Numbered from the stretch's first letter, positions 16,805 through 26,096 are shown. The stretch is 64,000 nucleotides of DNA from Azospirillum brasilense (GCF_007827795.1 NZ_VITI01000019.1:1-64000); one strand, 5' to 3'. Translations and numbers: made by a program. Notes: a model not told the origin generated them from the sequence alone.

Positions 16805-17572
16805 TTACGGACGGTTCGGGTACAGGCCGTTGGCCACGATGCAGACGGTCTGGCCGATCGCCGGGGACTGGGTGGAGACCTTCTGGGTGGCGCCGGCCGA
16901 CGCGGGGGCGACCGCCACGGTCCCACCGGTGATGCCGGTGTTGGGAACCGTGATGGAGCCGCTGGCCGTGCCGGCGACCTTGGCGCCCGTGCCCGGGCCG
17001 GTGGTGTTGTACGGTCCCTTCAGGGTCATGCCGGCGCCGCCGTCGTCGATCGAGGTGTCGCCGAGATAGACGGTGCCCGAGGTCGGGGCCGACACCGGGG
17101 TGCCGCCGTTGGTGATGGGGACGCTGACGGTGCCGGTGAAGGGAACGGTGGTCGAACCGCCCGACCCGCCGCCGGTGCCGGTGAAGGTGGCGGTGTGGGT
17201 GTGCGGCTGCAGCGGTACCTGGGCCGCCGACAGCAGAAGCTCCTGCTGGCCGACCTTGGCGCCGATGGCGATGTTTGTCAGGCCGGGGCCAGTCCCGGTG
17301 CCGATGGCGGCGCGGCCGCGCAGATCGGGGATGCCGAAAGTGTTCGCGTTGTCGCCGCCGTAGCGGAAGCCGACCAGGGCGAACAGCGCCTGATACTCGC
17401 GGATCGCCAACGTCCGGCCATCGGCCGGGATGTAATTGCGGGGACACCAGTCGAACGCGAAGGTGCAGATGGTGCCGATGTACGCCTCGTCGTTGCAGGC
17501 GGCGGCGGGGGTGCTGAACAGAGCCAAGCCGCTTGCCATTGCAAGTGCGACGGGGAAAAGAGCCTTGCGCAT
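16805..17572 (-). CDS. Secreted phage tail-collar domain protein, copy 2
   Basis: A 255-residue paralogue of the preceding gene, 48 bases upstream of it on the same strand. It has the same order: signal peptide (MRKALFPVALAMASGLALFSTPAAA), collar domain (WCPRNYIPADGRTLAI...FGIPDLRGRAAIGTGTGPGL), His patch and Gly/Thr-rich tail. AAGGA sits six bases before ATG 17572; an in-frame extension to 17629 lacks a ribosome site. Differences from copy 1 cluster in the first half, while the DNA from the His patch to the C terminus is almost unchanged, which suggests recent duplication or gene conversion. The AT-rich region upstream probably drives both genes. Confidence 0.85.
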   Translation of the reverse strand: MRKALFPVALAMASGLALFSTPAAACNDEAYIGTICTFAFDWCPRNYIPADGRTLAIREYQALFALVGFRYGGDNANTFGIPDLRGRAAIGTGTGPGLTNIAIGAKVGQQELLLSAAQVPLQPHTHTATFTGTGGGSGGSTTVPFTGTVSVPITNGGTPVSAPTSGTVYLGDTSIDDGGAGMTLKGPYNTTGPGTGAKVAGTASGSITVPNTGITGGTVAVAPASAGATQKVSTQSPAIGQTVCIVANGLYPNRP

Positions 17573-17905
17573 GATGTGTCCTTCGCGTTGGGATTGTTTT
17601 ATGAGTTGTGACGTCGGGTTGTCACACAAGTGAATGATTTTCTTTTTTCACGAATTTATTATCTCATATCCCTCTTAGGTGGTTAAACGACATTTTTATA
17701 CAAATTCAATCATAGTTGGGTCCGTTCCGTAATCGACACGCAAAGGGTGTAGCGTCGGCAGGAGAGCGGCAGGTCGGCCGGACGGGGGCCCCTGGGGCAC
17801 CCCCTCCGCGTGGGTCCGGCGTCCGGAACACGATCGGACGGGGCACGTTGTTCCGGAAGGGCCATCGGGATGGAGGCTCGGGGGCGGAGGCATGGCGCCA
17901 ACATC
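17573..17905. other. Divergent intergenic region, AT-rich
   Basis: These 333 bases separate the collar genes (minus) from the glycosyltransferase (plus). The stretch 17630-17715 is strongly AT-rich and should carry promoters. The rest is GC-rich with no gene that I can support. Confidence 0.55.
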
Positions 17906-18982
17906 ATGAAAATCATCATCTTCGGACAATCCATCAGCTCCTCCTGGAGCAACGGGCACGCCACCCTGTGGCGGGGGCTGGTCAAGGCCCTGGCGCGGCG
18001 CGGCAACCGCGTCGTCTTCCTGGAGCGCGACACGCCCGAGCGGGCGGAGCACCGCGACCTGTGGGACATCCCCGGCGGAGAGCTTCTGCTCTACGACCGT
18101 TGGGAGGACGTGGCGGCGGCGGCGCAGCGACACGCCGACGAAGCGGACGTAGCGATGGTAACCTCCGGTTGTCCGGACGGGGCGGTGGCCTCCCACCTCG
18201 TGCTGGGGTCGAAGGCGCAACGCACGGTCTATTACGACATCGACACGCACATCACCCTGTCCCGCTCCGAAACGGGGGAGCGGCCGGCCTATCTGCCGCC
18301 GGAGGGGTTGGGCGGATTCGACACCGTGCTGAGCAGCACCGGCGGGCGGGCGCTGGAGGCGCTGAAGACGCAACTGGGCGCGCGCTTCGTGGCGCCGCTC
18401 TATGCCTGGGTCGATCCCGATCTGCACCGGCCCACCGACCCGGTGCGGCGCTATCTCGGCGACCTCTGCCACCTCGGCGCCTGGGTCGAGGACCGGCGTG
18501 CGGCGCTTGAGGCGCTGTTTTTCGAGCCGGCCCGGCGGCTGGCCCGGCGGCGGTTCGTCCTGGCCGGCGGCGGCTACCCGGACGGCGCCTCCTGGGGCGC
18601 CAACATCCATCGCGTCCGGCATCTGCCCCCGGCGGAGCATGCGGCCTTCTTCTGCTCCTCCACCCTGACGCTGAACGTGACGCGCCAACCCCTGAAGGCG
18701 ATGGGTTGGTGCCCGTCCGTCCGGCTGTTCGAGGCGGCGGCCTGCGGCGTCCCGGTGATCTCCGACGAATGGGAGGGCATCGGCGCCTTCTTCGAGCCGG
18801 GGCGCGACATCCTGGTGGCGCGGGAAACCGACGACGTGACGACGGCGATGATGCTGCCGCGCGGCCATCTGGCCACGCTGGCCCAGCGCGCGCGGTCGCG
18901 CGTTCTGGAAGAGCACACGGCGGAACGGCGGGTGCGGGAGTTGCGCTCCATCCTCGACATCAAGGGGGGCGGCGATGATTGA
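17906..18982 (+). CDS. CgeB-like glycosyltransferase
   Basis: A 358-residue glycosyltransferase of GT-B fold. The N terminus (MKIIIFGQSISSSWSNGHATLWRGLVKALARRGNRVVFLERD) is the typical first Rossmann strand and helix. The C-terminal part (SVRLFEAAACGVPVISDEWEGIGAFFEPGRDILVARETDDV) is the sugar-nucleotide binding segment seen in the CgeB/Glyco_trans_1_2 group. ATG 17906 is chosen because homologues start with MKI; ATG 17870 is an alternative. Substrate unknown. A second glycosyltransferase follows 403 bases on. Confidence 0.82.
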   Translation: MKIIIFGQSISSSWSNGHATLWRGLVKALARRGNRVVFLERDTPERAEHRDLWDIPGGELLLYDRWEDVAAAAQRHADEADVAMVTSGCPDGAVASHLVLGSKAQRTVYYDIDTHITLSRSETGERPAYLPPEGLGGFDTVLSSTGGRALEALKTQLGARFVAPLYAWVDPDLHRPTDPVRRYLGDLCHLGAWVEDRRAALEALFFEPARRLARRRFVLAGGGYPDGASWGANIHRVRHLPPAEHAAFFCSSTLTLNVTRQPLKAMGWCPSVRLFEAAACGVPVISDEWEGIGAFFEPGRDILVARETDDVTTAMMLPRGHLATLAQRARSRVLEEHTAERRVRELRSILDIKGGGDD

Positions 18983-19385
18983 TCCGACGTTCCCCCCCTT
19001 GCCCGGCTTGCCCCTGTTGGAAGTAAGCCGCTCTGGGCATCCTGACCGTCCGGGCGGGTTCCCGGTTCCGAGGTCGGCAACCCGGTGCAGGACGGCTATC
19101 CCTTCCGCGGGTCGATCCACTTCCAATACCCCGGTTACCGGCGGCCCATTTTCGTAGAAAACAAAAGAAGGGGCTATGGCAACAGGACTGTCCCGATTCC
19201 GGCTGTTCTCCGGGCCGCAAAGATGTCGGAGAGAAAGAAGAACGTGCGTCAGATAATAAGTTCCAATGAATAACACCACAGGGACATGGGATGAACGAAG
19301 CGGTGATGCGTAGGAACAGGCCGGCAGGACATCGTCACCCGAGCGTCGGAGCCCCTTCGGGCCTTTCTTTCCCGGAGGTCGCGCG
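18983..19385. other. Intergenic region between two glycosyltransferases
   Basis: No gene is convincing. A 62-codon frame from GTG 19085 has no ribosome site and no recognisable product. The stretch 19150-19280 is AT-richer and could contain the promoter for the gene at 19386. Confidence 0.45.
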
Positions 19386-20468
19386 ATGGCATTGACCATC
19401 CTCACCGTGGCGTCGCCCTTCGCCCCGATCGGCGCCGATCCGGAGAACGAAGGCACGGCGGAGCAAGTGGCCGGCGCCATCGACGCCGCCCTGGTCCGCG
19501 CCGGGCACCGCTCCATCGTCATCGCACCGGAGGATTCCGCGGTGGCCGGAACTCTGATCCCGCTGGCGCGCGTCCATGGCGGCGCGCGTGGGCAGGTGCC
19601 GGACGAGCGGGCGCAGGCCGCCGTTCTGAGGCGCGTCGCCACCGTGGTCGCCGGGGCGGTGGAGGACCACGCGCCCGACCTCGTCCACATCCATGTCCGG
19701 GACTTCGACGTCCTGCTGCCGCCGCAGGACGTGCCGGTCCTGGCGACGCTCTACCTGCCGCTGGACCGCTACCGGCCGGAAGCCCTGACGGTCCCGCGGG
19801 CGAACCTGCATCTCCAGCCGGTGTCGGCCGCGCAGGTGCGGGGAGCGTCGCCGGGGCTGACCCTGCTGCCGCCGCTGGAGATCGGGGTGGCGGTGGACCG
19901 CCTGCACATCCGCGTGCCGAAACGCCGTTTCGCCGTCTGCCTGGGCGACATCGAACCGGAGATGGGCTTCCACATCGCGCTGGACGCGGCGCGGCAGATC
20001 GACATGCAGCTTCTCCTCTGCGGCGGCCTGTCTCGCGGCGCGGACGAGCAGCGTTACCTTCAGGAGGAGATCCGGCCCCGGCTGGACCCCAAGCGCCGCT
20101 TCCTCGGGCGGATCGGCTTCGGGCGCAAGCGCTGGATGCTGGGGGCGGCGCGCTGCCTGCTGGCGCCCAGCCTGATGTCGGAGCCGACCCCCGTCGCGGC
20201 GCTGGAGGCGCTGGCCTGCGGCACGCCGGTGGTGGCCTTCCCGACCGGTGCCCTGGCCGACCTCGTGGAGCCGGGCGTCACCGGCTTCCTGGTCAAGGAC
20301 GCCGAGGAGATGGCCCGCGCCATCGAGGACTGCGAGGGCTTGGACCCCGACGCCTGCCGCGCCGTCGCCCGCGCCCGCTACTCGCTGGACGGCATGACGG
20401 AACGCTATCTGGCGCGGTTCGATGAGCTGGTCGGGGGAGGGGCGGCGGCGGCGGCGGGAGTGGCGTAG
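19386..20468 (+). CDS. GT4-type glycosyltransferase
   Basis: A 360-residue GT-B glycosyltransferase. The N terminus (ILTVASPFAPIG...GTAEQVAGAIDAALVRAGHRSIVIAPE) and the C-terminal donor site (PSLMSEPTPVAALEALACGTPVVAFPTGALADLVEPGVTGFLV) fit family GT4, with Glu residues of the EX7E type in the SEPTPVAALEAL stretch. GGAGG is seven bases before ATG 19386. With the CgeB-like enzyme upstream it may modify a polysaccharide or a surface protein; the substrate is not evident. Confidence 0.87.
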   Translation: MALTILTVASPFAPIGADPENEGTAEQVAGAIDAALVRAGHRSIVIAPEDSAVAGTLIPLARVHGGARGQVPDERAQAAVLRRVATVVAGAVEDHAPDLVHIHVRDFDVLLPPQDVPVLATLYLPLDRYRPEALTVPRANLHLQPVSAAQVRGASPGLTLLPPLEIGVAVDRLHIRVPKRRFAVCLGDIEPEMGFHIALDAARQIDMQLLLCGGLSRGADEQRYLQEEIRPRLDPKRRFLGRIGFGRKRWMLGAARCLLAPSLMSEPTPVAALEALACGTPVVAFPTGALADLVEPGVTGFLVKDAEEMARAIEDCEGLDPDACRAVARARYSLDGMTERYLARFDELVGGGAAAAAGVA

Positions 20469-20479
20469 CGCCCCTTCCT

Positions 20480-21592
20480 TTACGGCTTGGCTCCATAGAG
20501 CTTGGCCATCGACAGCTGGTCGGCCAGCCGCCCGTCGATCAGGCTGTGGCGGCGGGCCACCGCCTCCTCCTGGAAGCCATGCTTGGCGTAGAAGCGCCGG
20601 GCGCGGCCGTTGTGGCCGAACACCCAGAGCGACAGCCGGTGCAGCCGCCGCGCCCGCACCCACAGATCCGCCGCGTCGATCAGGCGTCCGCCGACGCCCG
20701 TCTCCCAGAAGTCCCGGCGCACCGCCAGCCCCAGGCCGGCCTCGTGCGCGGTGCGGGCGTAGGCGCCGGTCCACAGCGACAGCGAGCCGGCGATGGTCCC
20801 GTCCGCGACCGCCAGCAGGGTGGCCGCCCGGTCGCCGATCCTCTGTTCGGCGAGGAATCGCCGGGCCGCCGCGACGTCCGGCAGGGATTCGGCGGCGCTG
20901 CGCATCAGGAAGTGGGTTTCGCTCCGCACCGCGTGGTCGTAGGCGAGGTAGGCGGCGGCGTCCGCGGGCAGGGCGGGGCGGATCTCCAGCCGTCCGATCC
21001 GCGCCTGGGATGGCGCTTCGACGGTCAGGCCGGGCATCGGGATCGGCCATTCCGGAACGCCCTCCGCCCCGATGGCCTTGCCCATCAGCCGCTCGCTGCG
21101 CCACGCGCCGTTGACGCGCAGGACGTCGCGCATCAGCCCCTCGTCGAGAAAGCCGAGCCGTTCGTAAAGGGACAGGGCGCGGCCGTTGGCCTCGGCCACG
21201 GTGAGTTCCAGCCGGTGCGCGCCGGTCCGCCGCGCCCAGTTCTCCGCCGCGGCGAACAGCGCGGTGGCGACGCCGCGCCCGTTCCAGTCGCGCCGCACCC
21301 CGGCCGCCAGGGTCACCGCGCCGCGGTTGCGGCGGAACCGCCCGCCATGGGCGCTGAGATAGCCGACGAGGTCCGCGGGGCGGTTCCCCACAGCCTCGGC
21401 GACGAAGATGGTGGAGTTGCCGGACGCCTGGAAGGCGGCGAGATCGCGCGCCCAGAAGGGCCGCTCGCCGGGCTCGCGCAGGAGGAAATCGCTTTCCGTG
21501 TCGATCCGCGCGACCAGGGCCAGCAGGGCGTGGCGCTCGCAGGGCCGGGCTTCACGGATGGAAAAGCCGCCGATGGTCTGGATGTCCCGCAT
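20480..21592 (-). CDS. Tandem GNAT acetyltransferase
   Basis: A 370-residue protein with two GNAT domains. The first (about 1-165) has acetyl-CoA site VRRDWNGRGVATALFAAAENWA and ends LYERLGF. The second (about 185-370) has LAVRRDFWETGVGGRLIDAADLWV and HNGRARRFYAKHGFQEE. Both halves look intact. ATG 21592 (MRDIQTIGG) is preferred to a longer frame from 21628. Substrates are unknown. It is divergent from another GNAT gene at 21691. Confidence 0.88.
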   Translation of the reverse strand: MRDIQTIGGFSIREARPCERHALLALVARIDTESDFLLREPGERPFWARDLAAFQASGNSTIFVAEAVGNRPADLVGYLSAHGGRFRRNRGAVTLAAGVRRDWNGRGVATALFAAAENWARRTGAHRLELTVAEANGRALSLYERLGFLDEGLMRDVLRVNGAWRSERLMGKAIGAEGVPEWPIPMPGLTVEAPSQARIGRLEIRPALPADAAAYLAYDHAVRSETHFLMRSAAESLPDVAAARRFLAEQRIGDRAATLLAVADGTIAGSLSLWTGAYARTAHEAGLGLAVRRDFWETGVGGRLIDAADLWVRARRLHRLSLWVFGHNGRARRFYAKHGFQEEAVARRHSLIDGRLADQLSMAKLYGAKP

Positions 21593-21690
21593 GGCGCGCA
21601 GCCTAGGCCCGCCCAGGGGCGATGGCAAAGCGGTTGTTGCTTGGCGGCCGGCGCGGCTATCGTCGCGCCATCGTGAGATCTGGAGTTGCC

Positions 21691-22182
21691 ATGCCCACCG
21701 TGACCGTCCGTCCGTCCGTCGAGGCCGATTGCCCGACCATCCTCCGCTTCGTCCGGGAACTCGCCGAGTTCGAAAACGAACCCCACGCCGTGAAGGCGAG
21801 CGAGGCGGACTTCCGGCGCGACGGCTGGGGCGAGCGTCCGGTGTTCGAGGCGCTGATCGCCGAACTGGACGGGGAGCCCGTCGGCTTCGCGCTGTGCTTC
21901 CGCAACTATTCCACCTGGGAAGGGCGGGCCGGCCTGTTCGTGGAGGATCTCTACGTCACCCCGGACGCGCGGCGCTATGGCGTGGGCCGCAAGCTGCTGG
22001 CGACGGTGGCGAAACTGGCGGCCGAGCGGGGCTGTCGCCGTGTCGACCTGAATGTGCTGCACTGGAACCCGGCGCGCGATTTCTATCTGCGCATCGGCTT
22101 CAAACAGATGGAGGAGTGGCTTCCCTACCGTCTCACCGGCGATGCGATCGCAGCACTGGCCGCGCAGGCGGATGAGGCTTGA
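21691..22182 (+). CDS. GNAT acetyltransferase, SSAT-like
   Basis: A 163-residue single-domain GNAT protein. The pattern CFRNYSTWEGRAGLFVEDLYVTPDARRYGVGRKLLATVAKLA is typical of the spermidine/spermine or diamine N-acetyltransferase subgroup, and the acetyl-CoA loop is RRYGVGRKLL. WNPARDFYLRIGF closes the fold. A polyamine or amino-acid derivative is a likely substrate by family, not shown here. Confidence 0.88.
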   Translation: MPTVTVRPSVEADCPTILRFVRELAEFENEPHAVKASEADFRRDGWGERPVFEALIAELDGEPVGFALCFRNYSTWEGRAGLFVEDLYVTPDARRYGVGRKLLATVAKLAAERGCRRVDLNVLHWNPARDFYLRIGFKQMEEWLPYRLTGDAIAALAAQADEA

Positions 22183-22289
22183 GGGAACGGGAGCAACCTG
22201 CTGTTCCGCTGGGCTGACGGTCGGGGCTTTTTGATCACCCCGACCTGATCGCCACCACGGTGTTCTCATGCCTGGGTCGTCCGGGACCC

Positions 22290-22505
22290 TCAGGCGGCCT
22301 TGGCCAGCATCGCGGCGTTCAGCAGGTCCAGGTAGCCGGACCGCTCCTCGCGCAGGGTGGACAGCAGGTCGGCGAGGCTTTCGCGGACGAAGGGGTCGTT
22401 CTGGCCGTCGATCCGGTTCTGCGCCAGCTGGATGAATTCATCGACCAGGGCGATGTGAACGCGAGAGGACGAGGTAATCTGTTCGGTGGTGGTGGTGATC
22501 AGCAT
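22290..22505 (-). CDS. Small conserved-looking protein, unknown
   Basis: A 71-residue acidic, helical protein (MLITTTTEQITSSS start, then IALVDEFIQLAQNRIDGQND). GGAG lies seven bases before ATG 22505, and the upstream 200 bases are AT-rich, both of which argue for a real gene. A TTAA-N7-CTAA word at 22563-22577, one mismatch from the CtrA consensus, lies 58 bases upstream. No family recognised. Confidence 0.65.
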   Translation of the reverse strand: MLITTTTEQITSSSRVHIALVDEFIQLAQNRIDGQNDPFVRESLADLLSTLREERSGYLDLLNAAMLAKAA

Positions 22506-22873
22506 TTTAAAACTCCGTTTTGTCTTGTGTGTTCGTGATGTCTCTATTTGGCCATGTCCCGGTTAACGACTTACTAACGGGGCCTCCGCCGGGCTGGTGT
22601 CTTGAGGGGTAATCCCGCAACCGACAAATATAGGGGGATTTTATCCATATGGATTACCACTTTTCTTGATTGGAGCAAGCGCTTTTCTGAGGCTGTGAGA
22701 CTTTTCAAGGACTTCCGTCGAAGGTCGTAGCGACCGGACCGGCATAGGCGGGAGGGAGCGGAGCCTGAACGGCGGCGTCCGCAAGCCTTAAGCCGCGGCG
22801 GCAGGGCGTTAACAGGCCGTCCCGCCGGGCGGAGTACATCCTTTGCGGGACCCGGTGCGCCGGGCGTAACCCG
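22506..22873. other. Intergenic region, AT-rich upstream half
   Basis: These 368 bases hold no gene that I can support. Bases 22506-22690 are AT-rich and serve as the probable promoter region of the small gene at 22290-22505. The remainder is GC-rich 3' flank of the next minus-strand gene. Confidence 0.55.
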
Positions 22874-23128
22874 TCACGCGGCGCGCGGCAGTCGGCCCGC
22901 GGCGCGGTCCATGCGGTCGGCGCGCTCCAGCGCCTGGGCGACCAGATCGTCGAACAGGTCGTTGACCAAAGCGGACAGGCGCACCGGTGCACCGCCAAGC
23001 TGCGGCCCTTCCATGAGCAGGGTGCCTTCCTCGCCGGGGCCGACCACGTGCCAGCCCTTCGCCGTCATCTCGGCGACGCGGGTCTTGGCGATGAAGGCGC
23101 GGACATGGTCCATGGCGAAGTCGCTCAT
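22874..23128 (-). CDS. Small hypothetical protein
   Basis: An 84-residue protein starting MSDFAMDHVRAFIAKTRVAEMTAKGW. GGGAGA precedes ATG 23128 at good spacing. The sequence is soluble, with a helical C-terminal part (ALVNDLFDDLVAQALERADRMDRAAGR). It is divergent from fumC. No family recognised. Confidence 0.68.
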   Translation of the reverse strand: MSDFAMDHVRAFIAKTRVAEMTAKGWHVVGPGEEGTLLMEGPQLGGAPVRLSALVNDLFDDLVAQALERADRMDRAAGRLPRAA

Positions 23129-23339
23129 TCGAATCTCCCAGGGCTGGAGAGGGGCAGCGGAAGAGGGGCAGCGGGGCCGGTCACGCCGAAACGGTAACGC
23201 AGGAAATGGAACGCAACAAGAACAAATTCGGCCGCCCCCTTGCCCAAAGGGGATTTCGCGTTGATTCCCCTTGCCCGGCGGGCGATTCGGGAAAAAATTC
23301 GCTGACCGGAAGAATGTTCGAACCGACGAGGACCTGACC

Positions 23340-24740
23340 ATGACCGGCAAGACCGGGATGCGCACCGAGACCGACAGCTTCGGACCGATCGAGGTTGCCG
23401 CCGACCGTTACTGGGGCGCCCAGACGCAGCGCTCGCTGCGCAACTTCCGCATCGGCGGGGAGCGCATGCCGCCGGCGCTGGTGCGCGCCCTGGGCATCCA
23501 GAAGAAGGCGTCGGCGCTCGCCAACATGGCGCTGGAGGTGCTCGACCCCCGGCTGGGCCGCGCCATCGTCGAGGCGGCGGAGGAGGTGATCGACGGCACG
23601 CTCGCCGATCATTTCCCTCTGGTGGTCTGGCAGACCGGCTCCGGCACCCAGACGAACATGAACGCGAACGAGGTCATCTCCAACCGCGCCATCGAGGCGC
23701 TGGGCGGCGAGATGGGGTCGAAGAAGCCGGTCCATCCCAACGACCACGTCAACATGGGTCAGTCGTCCAACGACAGCTTCCCCACCGCCATGCACATCGC
23801 CGCGGCCGAGCAGATCCACCACGAGCTTCTGCCGGCGCTGGAGCACCTGCACGCGGCGCTGGCCGCGAAGGCGGCGGAGTTCGCCGACATCGTGAAGATC
23901 GGGCGCACCCATCTTCAGGACGCCACGCCGCTGACCCTGGGGCAGGAGTTCTCCGGCTACGCCACCCAGATCGCCTACGGGATCGAGCGGGTGAAGGCGT
24001 CGCTGCCGCAGCTCTACCGGCTGGCCCAGGGCGGCACGGCGGTGGGCACCGGGCTGAACGCCAAGACCGGCTTCGCCGAAGCCTTCGCGGCGGAGGTGGC
24101 CTCCATCACCGGGCTGCCCTTCGTCACGGCGGAGAACAAGTTCGAGGCGCTGGCCACCCACGACGCGCTGGTGGACGCCCACGGCAGCCTGAACACGCTG
24201 GCGGTGTCGCTGATGAAGATCGCCAACGACATCCGTCTGCTCGGCTCTGGCCCGCGCTGCGGCATCGGCGAGATTTCCCTGCCCGAGAACGAGCCCGGCT
24301 CCTCCATCATGCCCGGCAAGGTGAACCCCACCCAGTCGGAGGCGATGACCATGGTCTGCGCCCAGGTGATGGGCAACCAGACCACCGTCAGCATCGCCGG
24401 CGCCACCGGTCATTTCGAGCTGAACGTTTTCAAGCCGGTGATCGCCTACAACGTGCTCCAATCGATCCGGCTGCTGGCCGACGCCTGCAACAGCTTCACC
24501 GACAACGCCGTGGTCGGGATCGAGGCCAACCGCGAGCGCATCGGCCAGTTGCTGAACGAAAGCCTGATGCTGGTCACCGCGCTGAACCCGCACATCGGCT
24601 ACGACAACGCGGCGAAGATCGCCAAGAAGGCCCACAAGGAGGGAACGACCCTGAAACAGGCCGGCGTGGCGCTGGGCCTGCTGACCGAGGAGCAGTTCGA
24701 TCAGTGGGTCAAGCCGGACACCATGGTGAAGCCCCGGTGA
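23340..24740 (+). CDS. fumC: Fumarate hydratase class II
   Basis: A 466-residue cytosolic, iron-independent fumarase that interconverts fumarate and malate in the TCA cycle. Signature segments are WQTGSGTQTNMNANEVISNRA, HPNDHVNMGQSSND, GRTHLQDATPLTLGQEFSGYA and the fumarate lyase loop GSSIMPGKVNPTQ, whose Ser is the catalytic base. Length is normal. GAGGA lies seven bases before ATG 23340. Confidence 0.97.
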   Translation: MTGKTGMRTETDSFGPIEVAADRYWGAQTQRSLRNFRIGGERMPPALVRALGIQKKASALANMALEVLDPRLGRAIVEAAEEVIDGTLADHFPLVVWQTGSGTQTNMNANEVISNRAIEALGGEMGSKKPVHPNDHVNMGQSSNDSFPTAMHIAAAEQIHHELLPALEHLHAALAAKAAEFADIVKIGRTHLQDATPLTLGQEFSGYATQIAYGIERVKASLPQLYRLAQGGTAVGTGLNAKTGFAEAFAAEVASITGLPFVTAENKFEALATHDALVDAHGSLNTLAVSLMKIANDIRLLGSGPRCGIGEISLPENEPGSSIMPGKVNPTQSEAMTMVCAQVMGNQTTVSIAGATGHFELNVFKPVIAYNVLQSIRLLADACNSFTDNAVVGIEANRERIGQLLNESLMLVTALNPHIGYDNAAKIAKKAHKEGTTLKQAGVALGLLTEEQFDQWVKPDTMVKPR

Positions 24741-24759
24741 CCGGGGCCGTGCGCCGTCC

Positions 24760-24963
24760 ATGAAGAAGCGCTCCGTCCTCATCGCCGGGCACCCGACCAG
24801 CGTCTCCCTGGAAGAGGAATTCTGGGAGGCGCTGAAGGGCCTTGCGCAGGCGCGGGGCATGTCGGTCAACGCGCTGATCGAGGAGATCGATTCGACCCGC
24901 AGCGGCAACCTGTCGAGCGCGATCCGGGTCCATGTCCTGAACGCGGTGCAGGGGCGGGGGTAG
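24760..24963 (+). CDS. Ribbon-helix-helix protein (RHH_4 type)
   Basis: A 67-residue protein with the pattern KKRSVLIAGHPTSVSLEEEFWEALKGLAQARGMSVNALIEEIDSTR, matching the RHH_4 family of putative DNA-binding proteins common in alphaproteobacteria. It begins 19 bases after fumC and is probably co-transcribed with it. Targets unknown. Confidence 0.87.
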   Translation: MKKRSVLIAGHPTSVSLEEEFWEALKGLAQARGMSVNALIEEIDSTRSGNLSSAIRVHVLNAVQGRG

Positions 24964-25044
24964 GGGCTTCCTGCCCCGCCGGGGGCCGCTGGACAGGCGG
25001 CGGGAGGACGGTTACACCCTTGCGCCGGACCGTCCCCTTCCTCC

Positions 25045-25776
25045 GTGCCAGAGTGTCCGCCCGTGACGCCCGACATCACCATCCTCGATATCCTCGCCTT
25101 CCTGTGGTTCCTGGCCTGCTGGGCGGGCTTCACGCTGATCCAGGACCACATGCTGGGCGGGCGCATGGTGGTCAACCAGCATCTGAAGAAGGCGCGCCGT
25201 CATTGGATGGAGCGGATGCTGGAGCGTGACAACCGCATTATGGATTCGCAGCTCATCGGCCACACGATGCAGAGCTGCACCTTCTTCGCCAGCACGAACA
25301 TGCTGGTTCTCGCCGGTCTGGTCGGCGCCTTCGGCGCGGTGGAGAGCGCCCACAAGCTGGTCGGCACGCTGTCCTTCACGGTGCAGACGACGAGGGAGTT
25401 CTTCGAGTTGAAGATGCTGCTTCTCGTGGCGATCTTCACTTTCGGCTTCTTCAAATTCACCTGGGCGCTGCGCCAGTACAATTACTGCTGCGCCCTGATC
25501 GGCTCCGCCCCGCTGCCCCCGGTGCCGGCGGAGGAGAAGACGGCGATGGCCGACAGCATCGCCGCCGCCATGACGCTGGCCGTCAAGGCGCTGAACGGCG
25601 GCATGCGCGCCTATTACTTCGCCATGGCGGCGCTGGCCTGGATGCTCGGCCCCTGGTTCTTCATGGTGTCCACCGCGGCGGTCATCGTCGTCCTGACCCG
25701 CCGGCAGGGCTTCTCGGCGACGGAAAAGGTCATCCGCGTACAGGTGGATGCGCTGGAGAGACGTGAGCGGCGATGA
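25045..25776 (+). CDS. DUF599 family membrane protein
   Basis: About 240 residues with four or five membrane segments and the DUF599 layout: LAFLWFLACWAGFTLIQDHM near the N terminus, RDNRIMDSQLIGHTMQSCTFFASTNMLVLAGLVGAFG in the middle, then FKFTWALRQYNYCCALIG. Function unknown. The first codon could be GTG 25045 or GTG 25063, and no clear ribosome site decides between them. Confidence 0.85.
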   Translation: MPECPPVTPDITILDILAFLWFLACWAGFTLIQDHMLGGRMVVNQHLKKARRHWMERMLERDNRIMDSQLIGHTMQSCTFFASTNMLVLAGLVGAFGAVESAHKLVGTLSFTVQTTREFFELKMLLLVAIFTFGFFKFTWALRQYNYCCALIGSAPLPPVPAEEKTAMADSIAAAMTLAVKALNGGMRAYYFAMAALAWMLGPWFFMVSTAAVIVVLTRRQGFSATEKVIRVQVDALERRERR

Positions 25777-25919
25777 TGCACGTTTTTGGCGATAAATATG
25801 TTAAAATGTTCTAAATCTGCGACGTTATGGCCAATACGCTGCAGCGCAAATTAATGCTTTTGTCATAGCCGCCTGATGAACGCGTGCGCTGCAGCACGCC
25901 ATGCTCAAGGGGGTTGGCC

Positions 25920-26096
25920 ATGGACATCGACACGGCGGTATCGGTCTTGAATTCGCTGGACGAGGCGGAACGGCTTCTGTCGGAGGTCCGGCTGCATCCG
26001 GGGGCCTGCGGCGCCGCCAAGGAGTTCATGGACCGCAACCGCGAGCTGCTCGCTCAGGCACGCCACTGCATCGACGCGGCGCACGAGCTGGCCTAA
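25920..26096 (+). CDS. Small helical protein, unknown
   Basis: A 58-residue protein (MDIDTAVSVLNSLDEAERLLSEVRLHPG start; then KEFMDRNRELLAQARHCIDAAHELA). AGGGGG is six bases before ATG 25920, which fixes this start against the frame extension to 25884. Upstream lies a short AT-rich region with a GCGTGC/GCACGC hairpin at 25882-25899. No family recognised. Confidence 0.6.
   Translation: MDIDTAVSVLNSLDEAERLLSEVRLHPGACGAAKEFMDRNRELLAQARHCIDAAHELA

Noticed and set aside
15989..17572. Prophage remnant
   Set aside because: Only collar-domain proteins are present, with signal peptides; no capsid, terminase, integrase or attachment site is seen nearby.
19085..19273. 62-codon frame between the two glycosyltransferases
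   Set aside because: GTG start without a ribosome site and no recognisable product; reported only as intergenic.
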